This document shows, piece by piece, positions 22,231 through 34,395 of a stretch of 64,000 nucleotides of DNA. The translations under genes were made by a program, and so were the position numbers. The stretch covers positions 23,157,276-23,221,275 of the forward strand of contig CM046351.1 of the NCBI GenBank assembly GCA_025403435.1. The letters run 5' to 3'. A model generated the notes under the pieces. That model saw only the letters and a program-made list of their open reading frames with translations, was not told the origin of the DNA and searched no databases. The stretch is from Artocarpus heterophyllus (Eukaryota > Streptophyta > Magnoliopsida > Rosales > Moraceae). Numbering within the stretch: the stretch's first letter is position 1; each line of letters begins with the position of its first letter.

Positions 22231-25200
22231 ATGGCACCTAGACATCGTTCAACCGCTGACGCCGAGTTTGGAAATGATGAAACCATGATGAGGTCTATGT
22301 TTGCGGCTTTCCGGCAGATGGCAGCCAGGACTAGACCGGAAGACTCCAGTGTTGGTAGTCGGCATGCTTTCTTTAAGGAATTTCGGCGGGCGTCTATTCT
22401 GACTTTTGATGGCAATAGGGATCCGCAGTTAGCAGAGTATTGGTTGGATTCGATCTTGAAGCATCTTGATACTCTTGGTGTGCCTGAAGAGTATCGTGTG
22501 GAGTTTGCGGCGTATAAGCTCGAGGGTGGCGCTAACATCTGGTGAAAACAAACTAAGCGTCTGGAGCACGGTGGCGATATCGGTTGGGACAAGTTCGAGG
22601 ATCTGTTCTATGATCGGTATTTTCCGCAGGGGTATAGAGACCAGAAGGCAGCTGAGTTTTATAGATTGCAGCAGGGTGATCTTTCAGTTCGGGAGTATGA
22701 GGCAAGATTTAACGAGTTGGCTAGGTTTGCTCCATCAGCTGTGGCATCGGAGCGTGAGAAATGCATCAAGTTTCAGGAAGGACTCAAGGCTCCTATTCGG
22801 CGGCAGTTGGTTGCTCTACGGCTTAGGGGTTTCGGAGAGCTTGTGTCGTCGGCGATCTCCGTGGAGAATGATTATGTGCAGTATTGTGAGGACCGAGCCA
22901 AGGCTTCAGAAGGACCGCAGAGGAGTGGCAGGAAGAGCATTAGTAGTCGTCCAGCTCCGGGGAAAGGCAAGCAAGGCGGTGCGACCAGTGGCAGCAGCAG
23001 TTCGTCTGGCAGCGGGCGCAGCAATCCCTACAGCTTTCATTGTCATTTCTGTCAGCAGCCCGGACACATCAAGAGGAATTGCCCGATCAGGAGTGCTCAT
23101 CTTGGATCGCAGACCGGGGAGGATGCCAGTCGTTCATCTCAGCCTCAGCCTCAGACCCTACCTCCGCCTCCGCAGTACCCGCAGTTGCAGTATCCGTAGT
23201 TCTATCCTCAGCAATTCTTATATCTGGCACGGGGACAGCAGTCGCAGTATTTTCAGCGCAGTGTTCCTCAGTATAGAGCGCCGAGTACAGGTAGTGTGCA
23301 GTCATCTCCATCTCAGCAGTATCGGCCGAGTAATGCAAGACCCAGCAATGTCGGTAGAGGAAAAGGGAAGGCGCCAGTGCAGGTTCATGCAATGGCATCT
23401 GGAGGGTCAGATTCTCAGATTGGTAACGCGGTTGTCGATGGTATGGTTTTGGTTTCTAGATCTCTAGCTCGCGTTTTATTTGATACCGGTGCCTCTCATT
23501 CTCTCATTTCGAGTTCTTTTGTACATGCCTTGGGATTAGAAGTAGAAGAGTTTAAGGAACCCCTAGTTATAACTTCTCCCTTGGGGCGGGTGTGTGTGAA
23601 TTGTATGTGTAAATCATGTAAAATAAAGATTGGGGATGAGATTTTGAAAAGTGATTTGATTGTACTCCCCATGAGTTCCTATGATGTGATCTTAGGGATG
23701 GACTGGTTGTCCAGGTATAGTGCAGTTGTGGACTGCCAACTTAGAAAAGTGACCCTAGTGTCTGATAGGGGGACGGTAATCACTTACCAGGGTGGTGGTG
23801 ATTGGCTAATGAGTGAGCGTCTCATGAAGTCGTGTCTAGGAGGGCGAAGGAATCTAGATTGTTTTGCTTTTCTTGCCAATCTAGATTGCGAGCCCTATGT
23901 TTCGGAAGGTAGTGCAGTGATTCCGGTGGTTGGTGAGTTCGAGGATGTCTTCCCCGACGAGTTATCAGGGTTACCACCGCATCGGGAGATTGAGTTTGGT
24001 ATCGAGTTGTTTCCAGGGACATCACCGATTTCTATGGCACCTTATCGGATGGCGCCGGCAGAAATGAAGGAATTGAGGAAGCAACTTCAGGAGCTTGCTG
24101 ATAAAGGGTATATTCAGAATAGCACATCTCCGTGGGGAGCACCAGTTTTGTTCGCTAAGAAGCACGATGGGACTCTCAAGTTATGTGTGGATTATCGGCA
24201 GCTAAACCGTGTTACGGTGAAGAACAAGTATCCCTTGCCTAGGATTGATGAGCTATTTGATCAGTTGGGAGGTTCGCGATACTTCTCGAAGATTGATTTG
24301 CGGTCAGGTTATCATCAGCTCAGGATCAAGGAAGAGGATATTCCCAAGACAGCTTTTAGGACTCGGTATGGGCACTTCGAGTTTCTGGTCATGTCTTTTG
24401 GGTTGACGAATGCTCCAGCAGCTTTTATGGATCTGATGAACAGGGTATTTAGGCCGTATCTGGATCAGTTTGTGATCGTGTTCATCGATGATATTCTTGT
24501 GTATTCTAAGACATGGGAGGAGCATGAGCAGCATCTTCGGATCGTGCTTCAGGCTCTGCGGGAGCACCAGTTGTATGCTAAGAGGAAAAAAATGTGAGTT
24601 CTAGTTGACTGAGGTCAAATTTCTGGGTCATGTCATCTCGGAGCATGGTATTTCAGTGGATCCGTCCAAGATTGAAGCTATATTGGAGTGGGAACGACCA
24701 AGGAATGTAGCGGAGATTCGCAGCTTCTTAGGTCTTGCTGGATATTACAGGAAATTTGTAAAGGATTTTTCAAAGATTGCAGCTCCGTTGACGAGATTGA
24801 TCAAGAAAAATGTCAGGTTTGAGTGGGATGAAGACTGTGAGTCTGCTTTTCAGGAATTGAAGAACCGGTTGACTTCAGCTCCAGTGTTAGTTATTCCTAG
24901 TAGTGACGAGCCGTATGAGGTTTATGCTGATGCTTCAGGGCGTGGACTTGGATGCGTGTTGATGCAGCATGGGCGTGTAGTTGCATACGGATCGAGACAG
25001 CTACGACCTCACGAGCGGAATTATCCTACTCACGATTTAGAGCTTGCGGCGGTTATCTACGCGCTGAAGATTTGGAGATGTTACTTGTATGGAGCATCGT
25101 TTCAGGTCTTCTCCGATCACAAGAGTTTGAGGTATTTGTTCACTCAGCGGGATCTCAATCTGAGGCAGCATAGATGGGTAGAGTACATGGAGGATTATGA

Positions 25201-26824
25201 TTTCGCGTTGCAGTATCATCCCGGGAAGGCTAATGTAGTCGCGGATGCGCTTAGCAGGAAGTCTTCAGGGATTCTCGCTTGTTTGATTTTTGAGGACTGG
25301 AGCAAGGATGCGACAGTGAGTGAGTATCGGCTACTGTATCGTGAAGATGGTGATCGAGTTTTGTTGTATCATGTGGAAGCGACTCCAGCTCTTGTTCGGA
25401 TGGTGAAGCAAGGTCAGTGGCAGGATCGACATTTGCAGGGGATTTGGTCGCGGATTCAGAACGGGGAGCAGTTCGAGGAATGGAGCATGCTTGCAGATGG
25501 ATCGTTGTACTTCCGGGAGCGTCTTGCAATTCCAGTTATCGCCGAGGCGACGAAAGCCGTTCTAGATGAAGCTCATAGGTCTCAGTTCGCTATTCATCCG
25601 GGGAGCACCAAGATGTATCGTGATTTGAAGAGGCACTATTGGTGGAGAGGCATGAAGAAAGATGTTTGAGAGTACGTGGCCAAGTGTTCGACGTGTCTTC
25701 AGGTGAAAGCTGAGCATCAGAAGCCTGCAGGTCAGCTTCAGCCGCTTCCTATTCCAGGGTGGAAATGGGAGCATGTGACGATGGATTTCCTCACAGGTTT
25801 GCCGAGGACGGAGCAGCGGCATGATGCAGTTTGGGTTGTGGTTGACAGGTTGATGAAATCGGCGCATTTCATTCCGTTTAGGTCGACGTGTTCTAGGAAG
25901 ATTCTCGAGGAGTTGTATATGTAGAATATTGTGAGGTTGCATGGAGTTCCTTTGTCCATCACCTCTGATCGAGATACCAGGTTTAATGCTAAGTACTGGA
26001 GGAGTTTTCAGGAGGCTTTGGGTACGGATTTGAACTTCAGTACGGCATTTCATCCTCAGACTAATGGGCAGTCTGAGCGGGTTATTCAGGTTCTCGAGGA
26101 TATGTTGCGTGCTTGTGCGTTGGACTTCGGCGGGAATTGGATGCAATGTTTGCATTTGGCGGAGTTCGCGTACAACAACAGTTATCAGGCGAGTATCGGT
26201 ATGGCACCATTTGAGGCATTGTATGGGCGACCGTGTCGGTCACCTGTATGTTGGGCCGAGCCGGAAGATAGAGTTATTCTTGGGCCGGAAGAGATTCGTG
26301 ACAGCAACGAGAAAGTCGCGGTGATTCGAGATCGATTGAGAGCAGCTCAGAGTCGGCAGAAGAGCTACGCGGATAGGAGACGTAGACCTTTAGAATTCGT
26401 GGTTGGAGATTTTGTTCTCTTGAGGGTGTCACCTCGTAAGGGAACTATGCGGTTCGGAGTGAGTGGGAAGCTCGCACCGAGGTATATCGGGCCGTTCGAG
26501 ATCACTCAGCGTGTTGGTGTGGTTGCTTATCGGCTTGATCTTCCGCCCGAACTTTCTCATGTGTACGATGTGTTTCATGTGTCGATGCTTAGGAAGTGTC
26601 CACCTGAGCAGGGTAAGATAGTATCGTTTCGCGATGTGCAGGTTCGGGAGGATACGACGTACGAAGAAGTGCCGATTTAGATTATCGACCGGAAAGTGAT
26701 TAGCTTGCGTCGTCGTGAGATACCGTTGGTAAAGGTCGTGTGGCAGCATCACGGGGTTGATGAAGCCACTTGGGAACTAGAGTCGGGTATGCGGGAGTTA
26801 TATCCGCATTTGTTTTGTTTTTGA
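22231..26824 (+). pseudogene. Gypsy 1 gag-pol polyprotein, broken
   Basis: One frame from ATG 22231. Gag is followed by the zinc knuckle CHFCQQPGHIKRNC (23041-23082), protease DTG (23482-23490), reverse transcriptase FIDD (24481-24492), RNase H (about 24900-25240, DASGRGLG), integrase His/Cys finger (about 25594-25700) and core (MDFLTGLP at 25781), and a chromodomain-like tail ending YPHLF near 26814. Premature stops: TGA 22543, TAG 23197, TAG 24602, TGA 25667, TAG 25922, TAG 26678. There is also a one-base gain in an A-run near 24586-24592. All six stops fit loss of a C (either strand) to T from CAG, CGA or TGG. Confidence 0.9.
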
Positions 26825-26859
26825 GATGAGTTGTAAATTTCGAGGATGAAATTTCTTTT

Positions 26860-26870
26860 AGGGGTGGAGA
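26860..26870 (+). promoter_or_regulatory. Gypsy 1 polypurine tract
   Basis: AGGGGTGGAGA just before the 3' LTR is in the position of the plus-strand primer tract. Confidence 0.75.
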
Positions 26871-26872
26871 GC

Positions 26873-29011
26873 TGTAACGTCCCGAAATTTATTTAACATT
26901 AATGTAATGTAAATGATGAATTAGTGTGCCATAATTAAAGTTTTAACTTTAATTAGATTATTTGGTTGGATTTTTAGTTTTTGGTTGTTTTGTTAAATTG
27001 ATGTGTTCAAAAGATTTCTTGTTGATTTAAAATGATGTTTTGAGTTTTAAAACACAACAATTTGTAAAATGTTAAAAATACTCCGTTTTACAAAACCGTG
27101 GGCGGCACATGGTTTTCGCACAGTAAAACCGCCCATCGATTTTCTCTATTTATTTCTCTCTTCTCTCTCTCTCTCCTCACTCTCACGTTCAACTCTCTCT
27201 CTCTTCTCTCTCTCTCGGCAGCTCCCTCTCTCTCTCAATCTCTTTCAAAAATTTTTGATTTCCATTCGAATCCAAGCTTCGGAACAGCAAGGAGGAAGCT
27301 CGGGGACGTGATTCGACAACCGAGAACACGGATTGAAGCTTCGATTCGAGGTTAGATTCGAAATTTCTAAACTTTTTACAAAATTTCCAATTTTGTGTGT
27401 TTTTGAAATCTAAGTTTGTTTTAGCTTAGAAAACCGTGGATTTGTGTTAAATGAGCTTAGAACAACTAGAATCTAAGCTTAGATTGAAGAAAAACGGATT
27501 GGATTCAAGATTTTTCATTTTTCTCCTCTTTTTCTAATTTTTGGATTTTTGAGGATTTTGAGTTTAAATGTTGTTTAAATGATCCCAAACATGTTCTAGA
27601 ATGTTTTTCTATCAATTATAGTTGTTTTTCATGCCTGGGATTTGAGAAAAACAGGTTAGAAACAAGATTTGGATTTTGGGGATCGAGAAACCCGTGGCTG
27701 GGATTTCTGGATCTTCCCAGTTCGGCAGGCCGAAGTTCATGTTCGGCAGGCCGGAGTGATGATCGGCAGGCCGAATCTGGGGAAATGTTCGGCAGGCCGA
27801 ACTTTGCTTCCGGCAGGCCGAACTGTGCAGTTCGGCAGGCCGAAGCAGGGCGTCCGGCAGGCCGACCGAGGCATGGAAAATTTTGTGATTTTTACCCGTT
27901 TTCACTGTTTTGAACTCATATTTAAATCCCAACCTTATAGGATGATTTTAATGATACAAATGGCACACTAGGACATCATGAAAGGATTTAGTAACATAGA
28001 ATGTTTCGAATTAGATATTGATCGACTTAGTTTGTATCTAGGATTGTTCGTGGTTCCGTGGAGCTAACGTATAGCGGATCGGGATTACGGTGTGGGGTAC
28101 CGGCACGAGTACTGAGGTAAGACTTCTATCCTATTTTTTTGGTAGCCTGGTTTTGAAATGATTTGGCTTTGAAAAGGATTTCTATCCAAAATGTTTTCAA
28201 CGGTTGTTTGAAAATGGTTTTATCGGTTATATTTTAATATACCGTGATTATGAAATGAATTTCATAATAAATGTAATTGACAACACTCGGTAATTGGGTT
28301 TTGAATGATAATGATAATGAACACATGGGCATGATGCCATATCAGAGATCGGGTCGTGTAGCGATCGACCTTGGGGGCAGGTCCCGAAACCCAGCTGGGC
28401 CACTACGGTGGTGATATCATGGTTTGCCTAGGTAAAAGTAAACTGGTGTTTTGATTTGACGAGTAGACTGTTCTGTGTCAGAACGGTTCTACTCAATTTA
28501 TTTACTTATTTGTTCAAGTTCCTTTTCTGTATAACTCCTGATAATGTTATGTTTCTTTGCATTAAATTATTTTATAAAACTTAGTCCTACTGAGCCTTTC
28601 GCTCACGTTTTATTTGTTTTAAATTCCCCCCTCTAGGTGGTTTCCCATTTAGGTTTGGAGAAGATTCTTCGGACCGAACTCAGGAGCAATAGGAGAACTT
28701 ATTTATATTCTGTATTATTAATCAAGGCATGTAAGACTTAACTTTATTTGTACTTGGACTGTAATTGTATTTATGATATTGTCAGAACCATGTGTGTGCA
28801 CAAGTTGTGGGTTGTGGAACCCATATTCGCGGTTTTTTTTTAATTTAATTTTTATTACCTGTTTAATATTTATAAATTCTTTTATCAAATGTGGTGGAAA
28901 ATCTCTTTATTTCTCACTTAATTGGATTTTAAACTCTTAATTTCAATTAAATTCTCTTTTAATTAATCTAAATATTCCGCCACGTCACCTCCCGTACTCC
29001 GGGGCGTGACA
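26873..29011 (+). repeat. Gypsy 1 3' LTR
   Basis: It is 2139 bp long and nearly identical to the 5' LTR. Its array (27721-27866) has seven units, starting at 27721, 27742, 27762, 27788, 27809, 27831 and 27853; the fourth unit of the 5' LTR is absent. Confidence 0.93.
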
Positions 29012-29016
29012 GTAAC

Positions 29017-31280
29017 ATGAGTAGTAAGCATAGCACTTGGTCTGCAATACTTGTTAACTATAATCTCCCTCCGAAGTTGTGCCTGAAGCAAAAGTTTTGA
29101 ATGTTGTCTTTATTGATTTTGGGTCCTCACCAACTAGGCAATGACATTGATGTATACTTGGCATCGTTAATTGATGACTTAAAAAAGTTTGTGGGACATT
29201 GGAGTTGAAGTTAGAGATGCTTACCGAAAAGAGATGTTCACACTCCATGCAATGTTGATATGGACAATTAATGACTTCCTTGCATATGTCAATTTATCTG
29301 GTTATTCGGTGAATAGTTCTATTGGTTGTCCTATTTGCATGATGGAAACGTCTCACAAACGGTTGAAGAATGGAAAGAAAACCGTTTTTCTTGGTCATAG
29401 AAGATGGTTGCCAAGAGATCATCGATACCGCAAATAAAAGAAAGCCTTTGATGGCAACAACAAAGAAAGAGACCCCCCTCGCCCTTTGACAGGTGAACAA
29501 ATATTTGAAAGGGTAAAGATATAAGAGTCGTATTCGAAAAGAGAAAGCGAGCTAAGGACGAGCCGTCAAATGATGGACCATGGAAAAAAAGATCAATCTT
29601 CTTTGATCTTCCCTACTGGAAGACACTTTTGTTTGTCATTGCTTAGATGTTATGCATATTGAGAAAAACGTTTGTGAATCCGTAGTCGGCACGTTGCTAG
29701 ACATTCTGGGCAAGACTAAGGATGGTGAAAAAGCTCTGTTGGATCTCATAGAAATGGATATTAGGTCTAATTTGTTTCTCGAGGAAAGAGGGAACCGTAC
29801 TTACTTACCTCCGGCAAAGCACACGTTATCCAGAGCAGAAAAGAGAAAGCTTTGTGAATGGCTTGCTTCATTAAAAGTGCCAGACGGGTATTCTTTGAAC
29901 CTCAAAAAGTTGGTGTCAGTGAAGGATTTGAAACTTATTGGCATGAAAACACACGATTGTCATGTGTTGATGCAGCATTTACTACCACTTGTTTTGCAGG
30001 GAATTCTAACAAAGGATGTGAGATTTGCAATTTTCAAGTTGTGCTTATTCTTTAATTCAATATGCTTGAAGGTCATTGATCCACCTGTGTGAGATTCACT
30101 GCAATCAGAGTTGGTGCAAACCTTATGCATGCTTAAAAAGTATTTTCCACTAGCATTTTTTGACATCATGATTCGTTTAAAGGTGCACTTAATACGTGAA
30201 ATTAAGTTATGCAGACCGGTGTATTTGAGATGTATGTACCCATTTGGAAGATATATGAAGGTTTTTAAGGGCTATGTGAAGAATCGAAATAGGCCGGAGA
30301 GATGTATTGTGGAAAGTTACATAGCTGAGGAATCAATTGAATTTTGCTCTGAGTACCTATCTAATGCGGGCACAATTGGGGTGCCAAATACTATAAACAT
30401 TGAGGCTAAGGGACTATCTACAGGCAATCCTTCATCAGTAAATTGAGAGGAGTGGGAGCAAGCTTGTCTTTATGTCTTGCACAATGCTAATGGAGTGGAG
30501 CCTTTCATTGAGGTACACATGAACGAATTAAAAAAAGCGTACCCAAAAAGAGCAAGAAATGAGAAGTGGTTGCAAGATGAACACAACCAGAGCTTTCGGT
30601 TGTGGATTAGAGCACACATCTATGGCAAGTGCTCCACATCACAAGATGAGAACATGTCACAGCAGTTGAAGAACCTAGCTAGAGGATTATTGTCGGTAGT
30701 TACAAGGTATACGTCATATTCCATAAATGGTTACACTTTTTACACTCGCGAAAGAGATGAGAAGCATCTGGTGCAAAATAGTGGTGTGACTCTCTGTGCT
30801 GAGGCTATGCATATTGCCTCTGCCAAGGACAAGAATCCAATATATGGGATCATGAACTACTTTGGCATCATTGAAGATATTTGGGAACTTGATTATGGGG
30901 GATTATGCATAGCACTTTTTAAGTGCAAGTGGGCCGACAATAACTATGTTAAGAATGACGATGAAGGCATCATGGTGGTTGACTTTAGAAGATTGGGATA
31001 CAAGAATGATCCCTTCATTATGGCATTACAAGCAATCCAAGTTTTTTATACACCAGATCCCCAAGACATGGAGTTGTCTCTAGTCGTCCTGACAAAGCCA
31101 AGAATAGTTATCGACGGTGAAGAAGTTGATGAGGATTGCTCAAACATCCCTTCATTCACAAAGGGATTGCCACTGGTTGAAGAGATAGATAATTTTGAAG
31201 ATGATGTCTCGCACTTGCTTCATGAAGATGTGGAATGGATATGTATTGAGGAACCAATAAAAAAAAAGATAAAAAGATGA
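29017..31280 (+). pseudogene. CACTA transposase (TNP2-like), 3' part with DUF4218 and DUF4216 regions
   Basis: This continues the gene split by Gypsy 1. Transposase_21 pieces: about 29017-29100, then a shifted frame at 29189-29437 with GCPICMMETS. DUF4218-like region at 29652-30092 (HIEKNVCESVVGTLLDI, then KTHDCHVLMQHLLP). A middle piece at 30111-30446. DUF4216-like region within 30477-31280 (YGIMNYFGIIEDIWELDY, then FKCKWADN). Frameshifts and stops lie between all pieces, so no full transposase can be made. Confidence 0.88.
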
Positions 31281-32002
31281 GCATCAATAAACCTTTTTAT
31301 GTTAATTTACTTTTAAGATTTTTCTTTAAATTATTTCATTTTTCAAATTTTCTTTAACGGGTTTTGTATATGTATCTTTAGTCACATTTGTGGTGAAAAC
31401 AAAGATAAACTATTCATGATTCTAGGCCATTGGATGCTTAACACAAGGGCTGGCCACCCTGGGCAGCAAAGAATATTATCATGTGTAGGAATTGTTTAAG
31501 ACAACTTTCTTACAACGGCTTTTGCAAAAACCGCTGTGGAAAAACCTTTTTGTGAAAAATCGTCATGGAAGACCTAGTCTTCCACGACAATTTTTTGAAA
31601 AACGGTCATGTAGGTCTTCCACGATGGTTTTTCAAAAAGTCGTCGTGGAAGAGTAGGTCTTCCACAATGGCTTTTCAAAAAAAGGTCATGGAAGACTGCT
31701 CTTCCACGACAGTTTTTCAAAAAACCATCGTGGAAGACCTAGTCTTCCATGACCGTTTTTGACCGTTTTTCACAAAAACGATCGTGAAAGGTGCATTCTT
31801 TAAATTATTGAAATTCATGCCACCCTACCTTATATCTATGAGGGCCTAAGGTTTCCAAGATGCCTTACTCTCCTCTCTAAAATCTCTCTTTTTCTCTCTC
31901 TAAAATCCCTCTTTCTCTCTCTCTAAAATCGCCTCCACCGTACTGCCATCACCTCCACTGCGTCGCCAGCACCTCTACCAGGTTGCCATCACCTCCACCG
32001 CC
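31281..32002 (+). other. CACTA inter-gene region with internal inverted repeats and CT-rich leader
   Basis: About 31500-31790 contains repeated CCACGAC-TTTTT / AAAAA-GTCGTGG units like those at the two ends of the element. About 31865-31930 is CT-rich (TCTCTCTAAAATC repeated three times). About 31930-32002 repeats CACCTCCACCG/CTGCCATC. No coding frame is convincing. The region ends at the truncated LTR of Gypsy 2. Confidence 0.65.
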
Positions 32003-34179
32003 GGTGAGAACTTTTCGGTGTTTTTGAAAAGATATTCTTCTCCTCAAATTCGTCTACAATATCCTCTCTAGGTATTGTATTTTGTTTTGTGTTTTTATTA
32101 TGATGCTCATGAGTGTTATATGAAATGATATGCATATATGATAAATGGTGTTTTTCTTATTTCATGTCATATAAATATTTTATGAAAAATGAATATTTAT
32201 GTCTTCTACTCTTCACAGTAGTGTTACTATTTAAATTTGATGAATGAAAATGTAATGATAATTTAAGAGGTAAAAGAATGATGATTTCATGAAAATTGAT
32301 AAACATATGCATGTGTATGAGTATGTATGATGAATGAATTTTATGATTACAAAAATTTTTATGAGATAATAATAAGAAAACTGTTTTGATAATGTTGTTT
32401 TTGGGATTTTCGTTTTATTAAACGTTTTATGTATTTACATGATTTTATGATAATAAAATGATTTTATGCGTGATAATATGATGATTGTATGGAGTTTTAA
32501 AATAAATGTATTTGTTTGATAACGTTTTATTTAAAGTATAAACTATGCTTAAAATATATGATTCATTTTTATATGCTTAAGGTAATTTTTATAATTAAAG
32601 AAAAATCAATATAACGTGTTTATGTGTGACAGTGTTTATGGTTATGAATTATTGATTGTAATGGATGAGATGAAAATATATATATGTGATGATAATTTCA
32701 TATTTTACGATGATGGTTATGGATTATGAGATGAATGTATATGAATGAATGGATATTTCATGATATGTTTTAATGTATTGCATCTTTAAATGGAAAATGG
32801 CATGAACCCTCAAGGAACGAGCACTACGAGACCGCGGCTCCGTCACCAAATGACATTAAGGTTAAGTAAGCTAACAATAAGGTAAGTACATTCTCACCTG
32901 CAACATGACACCTTTTTCAAGGTTTGATGATATGTTTACAAGGATATTCATGATGATTTTATGATGATTTTTCCTTAAAGAATTTCTTATGAAAGATTTT
33001 CATGATTATAAGTAATGCATGATGTTTATGGCATGTTTAAAAGTATGAAAAGTATGTATATATGTATCACCTAATAAGTGTTGCACACCCAATGTTAAGA
33101 AATGCTATGTTATGATGTCATGTTTAGTTTGGGATTAGCTACCCTTCTCCTCTCATGACGGCGCGCCTATGATGATGTTTTTGGTGCAACACTTGGGCCC
33201 TTAAGATAAAAATGGAAAAGTTTTTAAAATGGTCAACGTAATGAAGAAATTGTGCTTAAGGCACTTTTTGATGATGATGATGATGATGTTTATGAAATGT
33301 TTTAAATTGTGAGAATTATATGTACTTACTAAGCATTAGCTTAATCATGTTTTATGTCATGTTGCATATAAGGGTAAGAAAATCATGGACTAGGCAGAGG
33401 ACATGGGAAGGCGTGTGAGCGTTATGTTATGCACGATGAATTGTAACCGGAAGCACGCCAAGAAGAACGCTCCTATGCTTTTCATTTAAGTTATATATTT
33501 TGGACATATATTTTATGTTAAGTTTTAAGAATACTTATATTATGGTTTTATAAGTATTTTACCATTTTTGATGAATTATGAACTTTCGCTACGTTTTACG
33601 AAAAGTTGGTTTGTTTTAAAATATAAGATTTCTCAAAGATTGGTCTCGGACGGCCTATCGAACTTTTAGACCGGCCTGCCGAAGTCCAGAAGTTTGACCT
33701 GCCAATCACATTTCTCGGCCTACCGAACGTGGATGAATTTTTGGTCCGAATTGCAAAGCCTCTGCCGGCCTGTCGGTTGAGGAAACTCTGGCCTACCGAT
33801 TATGTTCGGCCTGCCGAACTGTGGGAGTAAGTAACTTTTAAACGATTTGATGTTTAATGAAGTTTGATATGATCTTTTGTTAAGTCTTGATTTTTACAAC
33901 TTGATAAACTTATATTATTAAATAAGTTCATGATTAATTTTAATTTAATTGAATAAATTATGATATGGAATAAGTTAAACAATGTTATTCTACACAATGT
34001 TAAGTTTAAAAAAAAAATAAAAAATTGAAGGTATGAATGGATCCTGGTTATGTAAGTTTAAGTACTTTTAAAATCAATAATACCATTTACGTTTGACATA
34101 TTTACATGATTAAAGTTTAAGCAAGTACGAATGTATGTAACTAACGACATCTGTGACATCCGAATTAAGGGGCGTTTCA
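32003..34179 (+). repeat. Gypsy 2 5' LTR, truncated at its 5' side
   Basis: It is collinear with 39919-42118. It starts exactly at a splice-donor-like GGTGAG (GGTAAG in the 3' LTR). An inverted-orientation array of GGCCTGCCGAA-type units lies at about 33650-33820, and a (GAT)n run at about 33263-33285. Confidence 0.88.
33650..33820 (+). repeat. GGCCTGCCGAA array in Gypsy 2 5' LTR
   Basis: Partly decayed units of the reverse-complement form of the 14-mer seen in Gypsy 1. It has one terminal unit fewer than the matching array of the 3' LTR (41574-41762). Confidence 0.75.
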
Positions 34180-34184
34180 GGCTT

Positions 34185-34196
34185 TGGTATCTGAGC
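34185..34196 (+). promoter_or_regulatory. Gypsy 2 primer binding site
   Basis: TGGTATCTGAGC, five bases after the LTR, is the initiator-Met tRNA primer site with a changed base pair (CAGAGC to CTGAGC). Confidence 0.8.
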
Positions 34197-34395
34197 AAAC
34201 CTTCCGATTACAATTCATATCGCCACACGTCAATCCAAGTCCTCCAAGTGAGTATGCTATTAAGTTAGATGTATTGATGCAAGTATGCTGATAAGAATAA
34301 GGTTTGAATGTTTAATGATTAACGATCTAGTAGTGAAAACCTGTCTCATAAGTGGAAGATTATTTCTAAGTCCTAATTATTAAAGGAAATTTACA

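Larger units (their letters stand above)
19965..29011 (+). mobile_element. Gypsy 1: Tekay/Del-type chromovirus, complete but coding-defective
   Basis: Two LTRs (19965-22125 and 26873-29011) start TG and end CA. They are flanked by the 5-bp duplication GTAAC (19960-19964 and 29012-29016). The element has an initiator-Met tRNA primer site, a gag-pol region in one frame, and a polypurine tract. Domain order gag, protease, reverse transcriptase, RNase H, integrase and a C-terminal chromodomain-like tail places it in the chromovirus (Tekay/Del) clade. The coding region contains several stops and a frameshift, so it could move only with help from another copy. Confidence 0.93.

Noticed and set aside
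22466..23467. Long alternative-frame open reading frame overlapping Gypsy 1 gag
   Set aside because: It is a shadow of the gag-pol frame; the domains (zinc knuckle, protease) are in the other frame.
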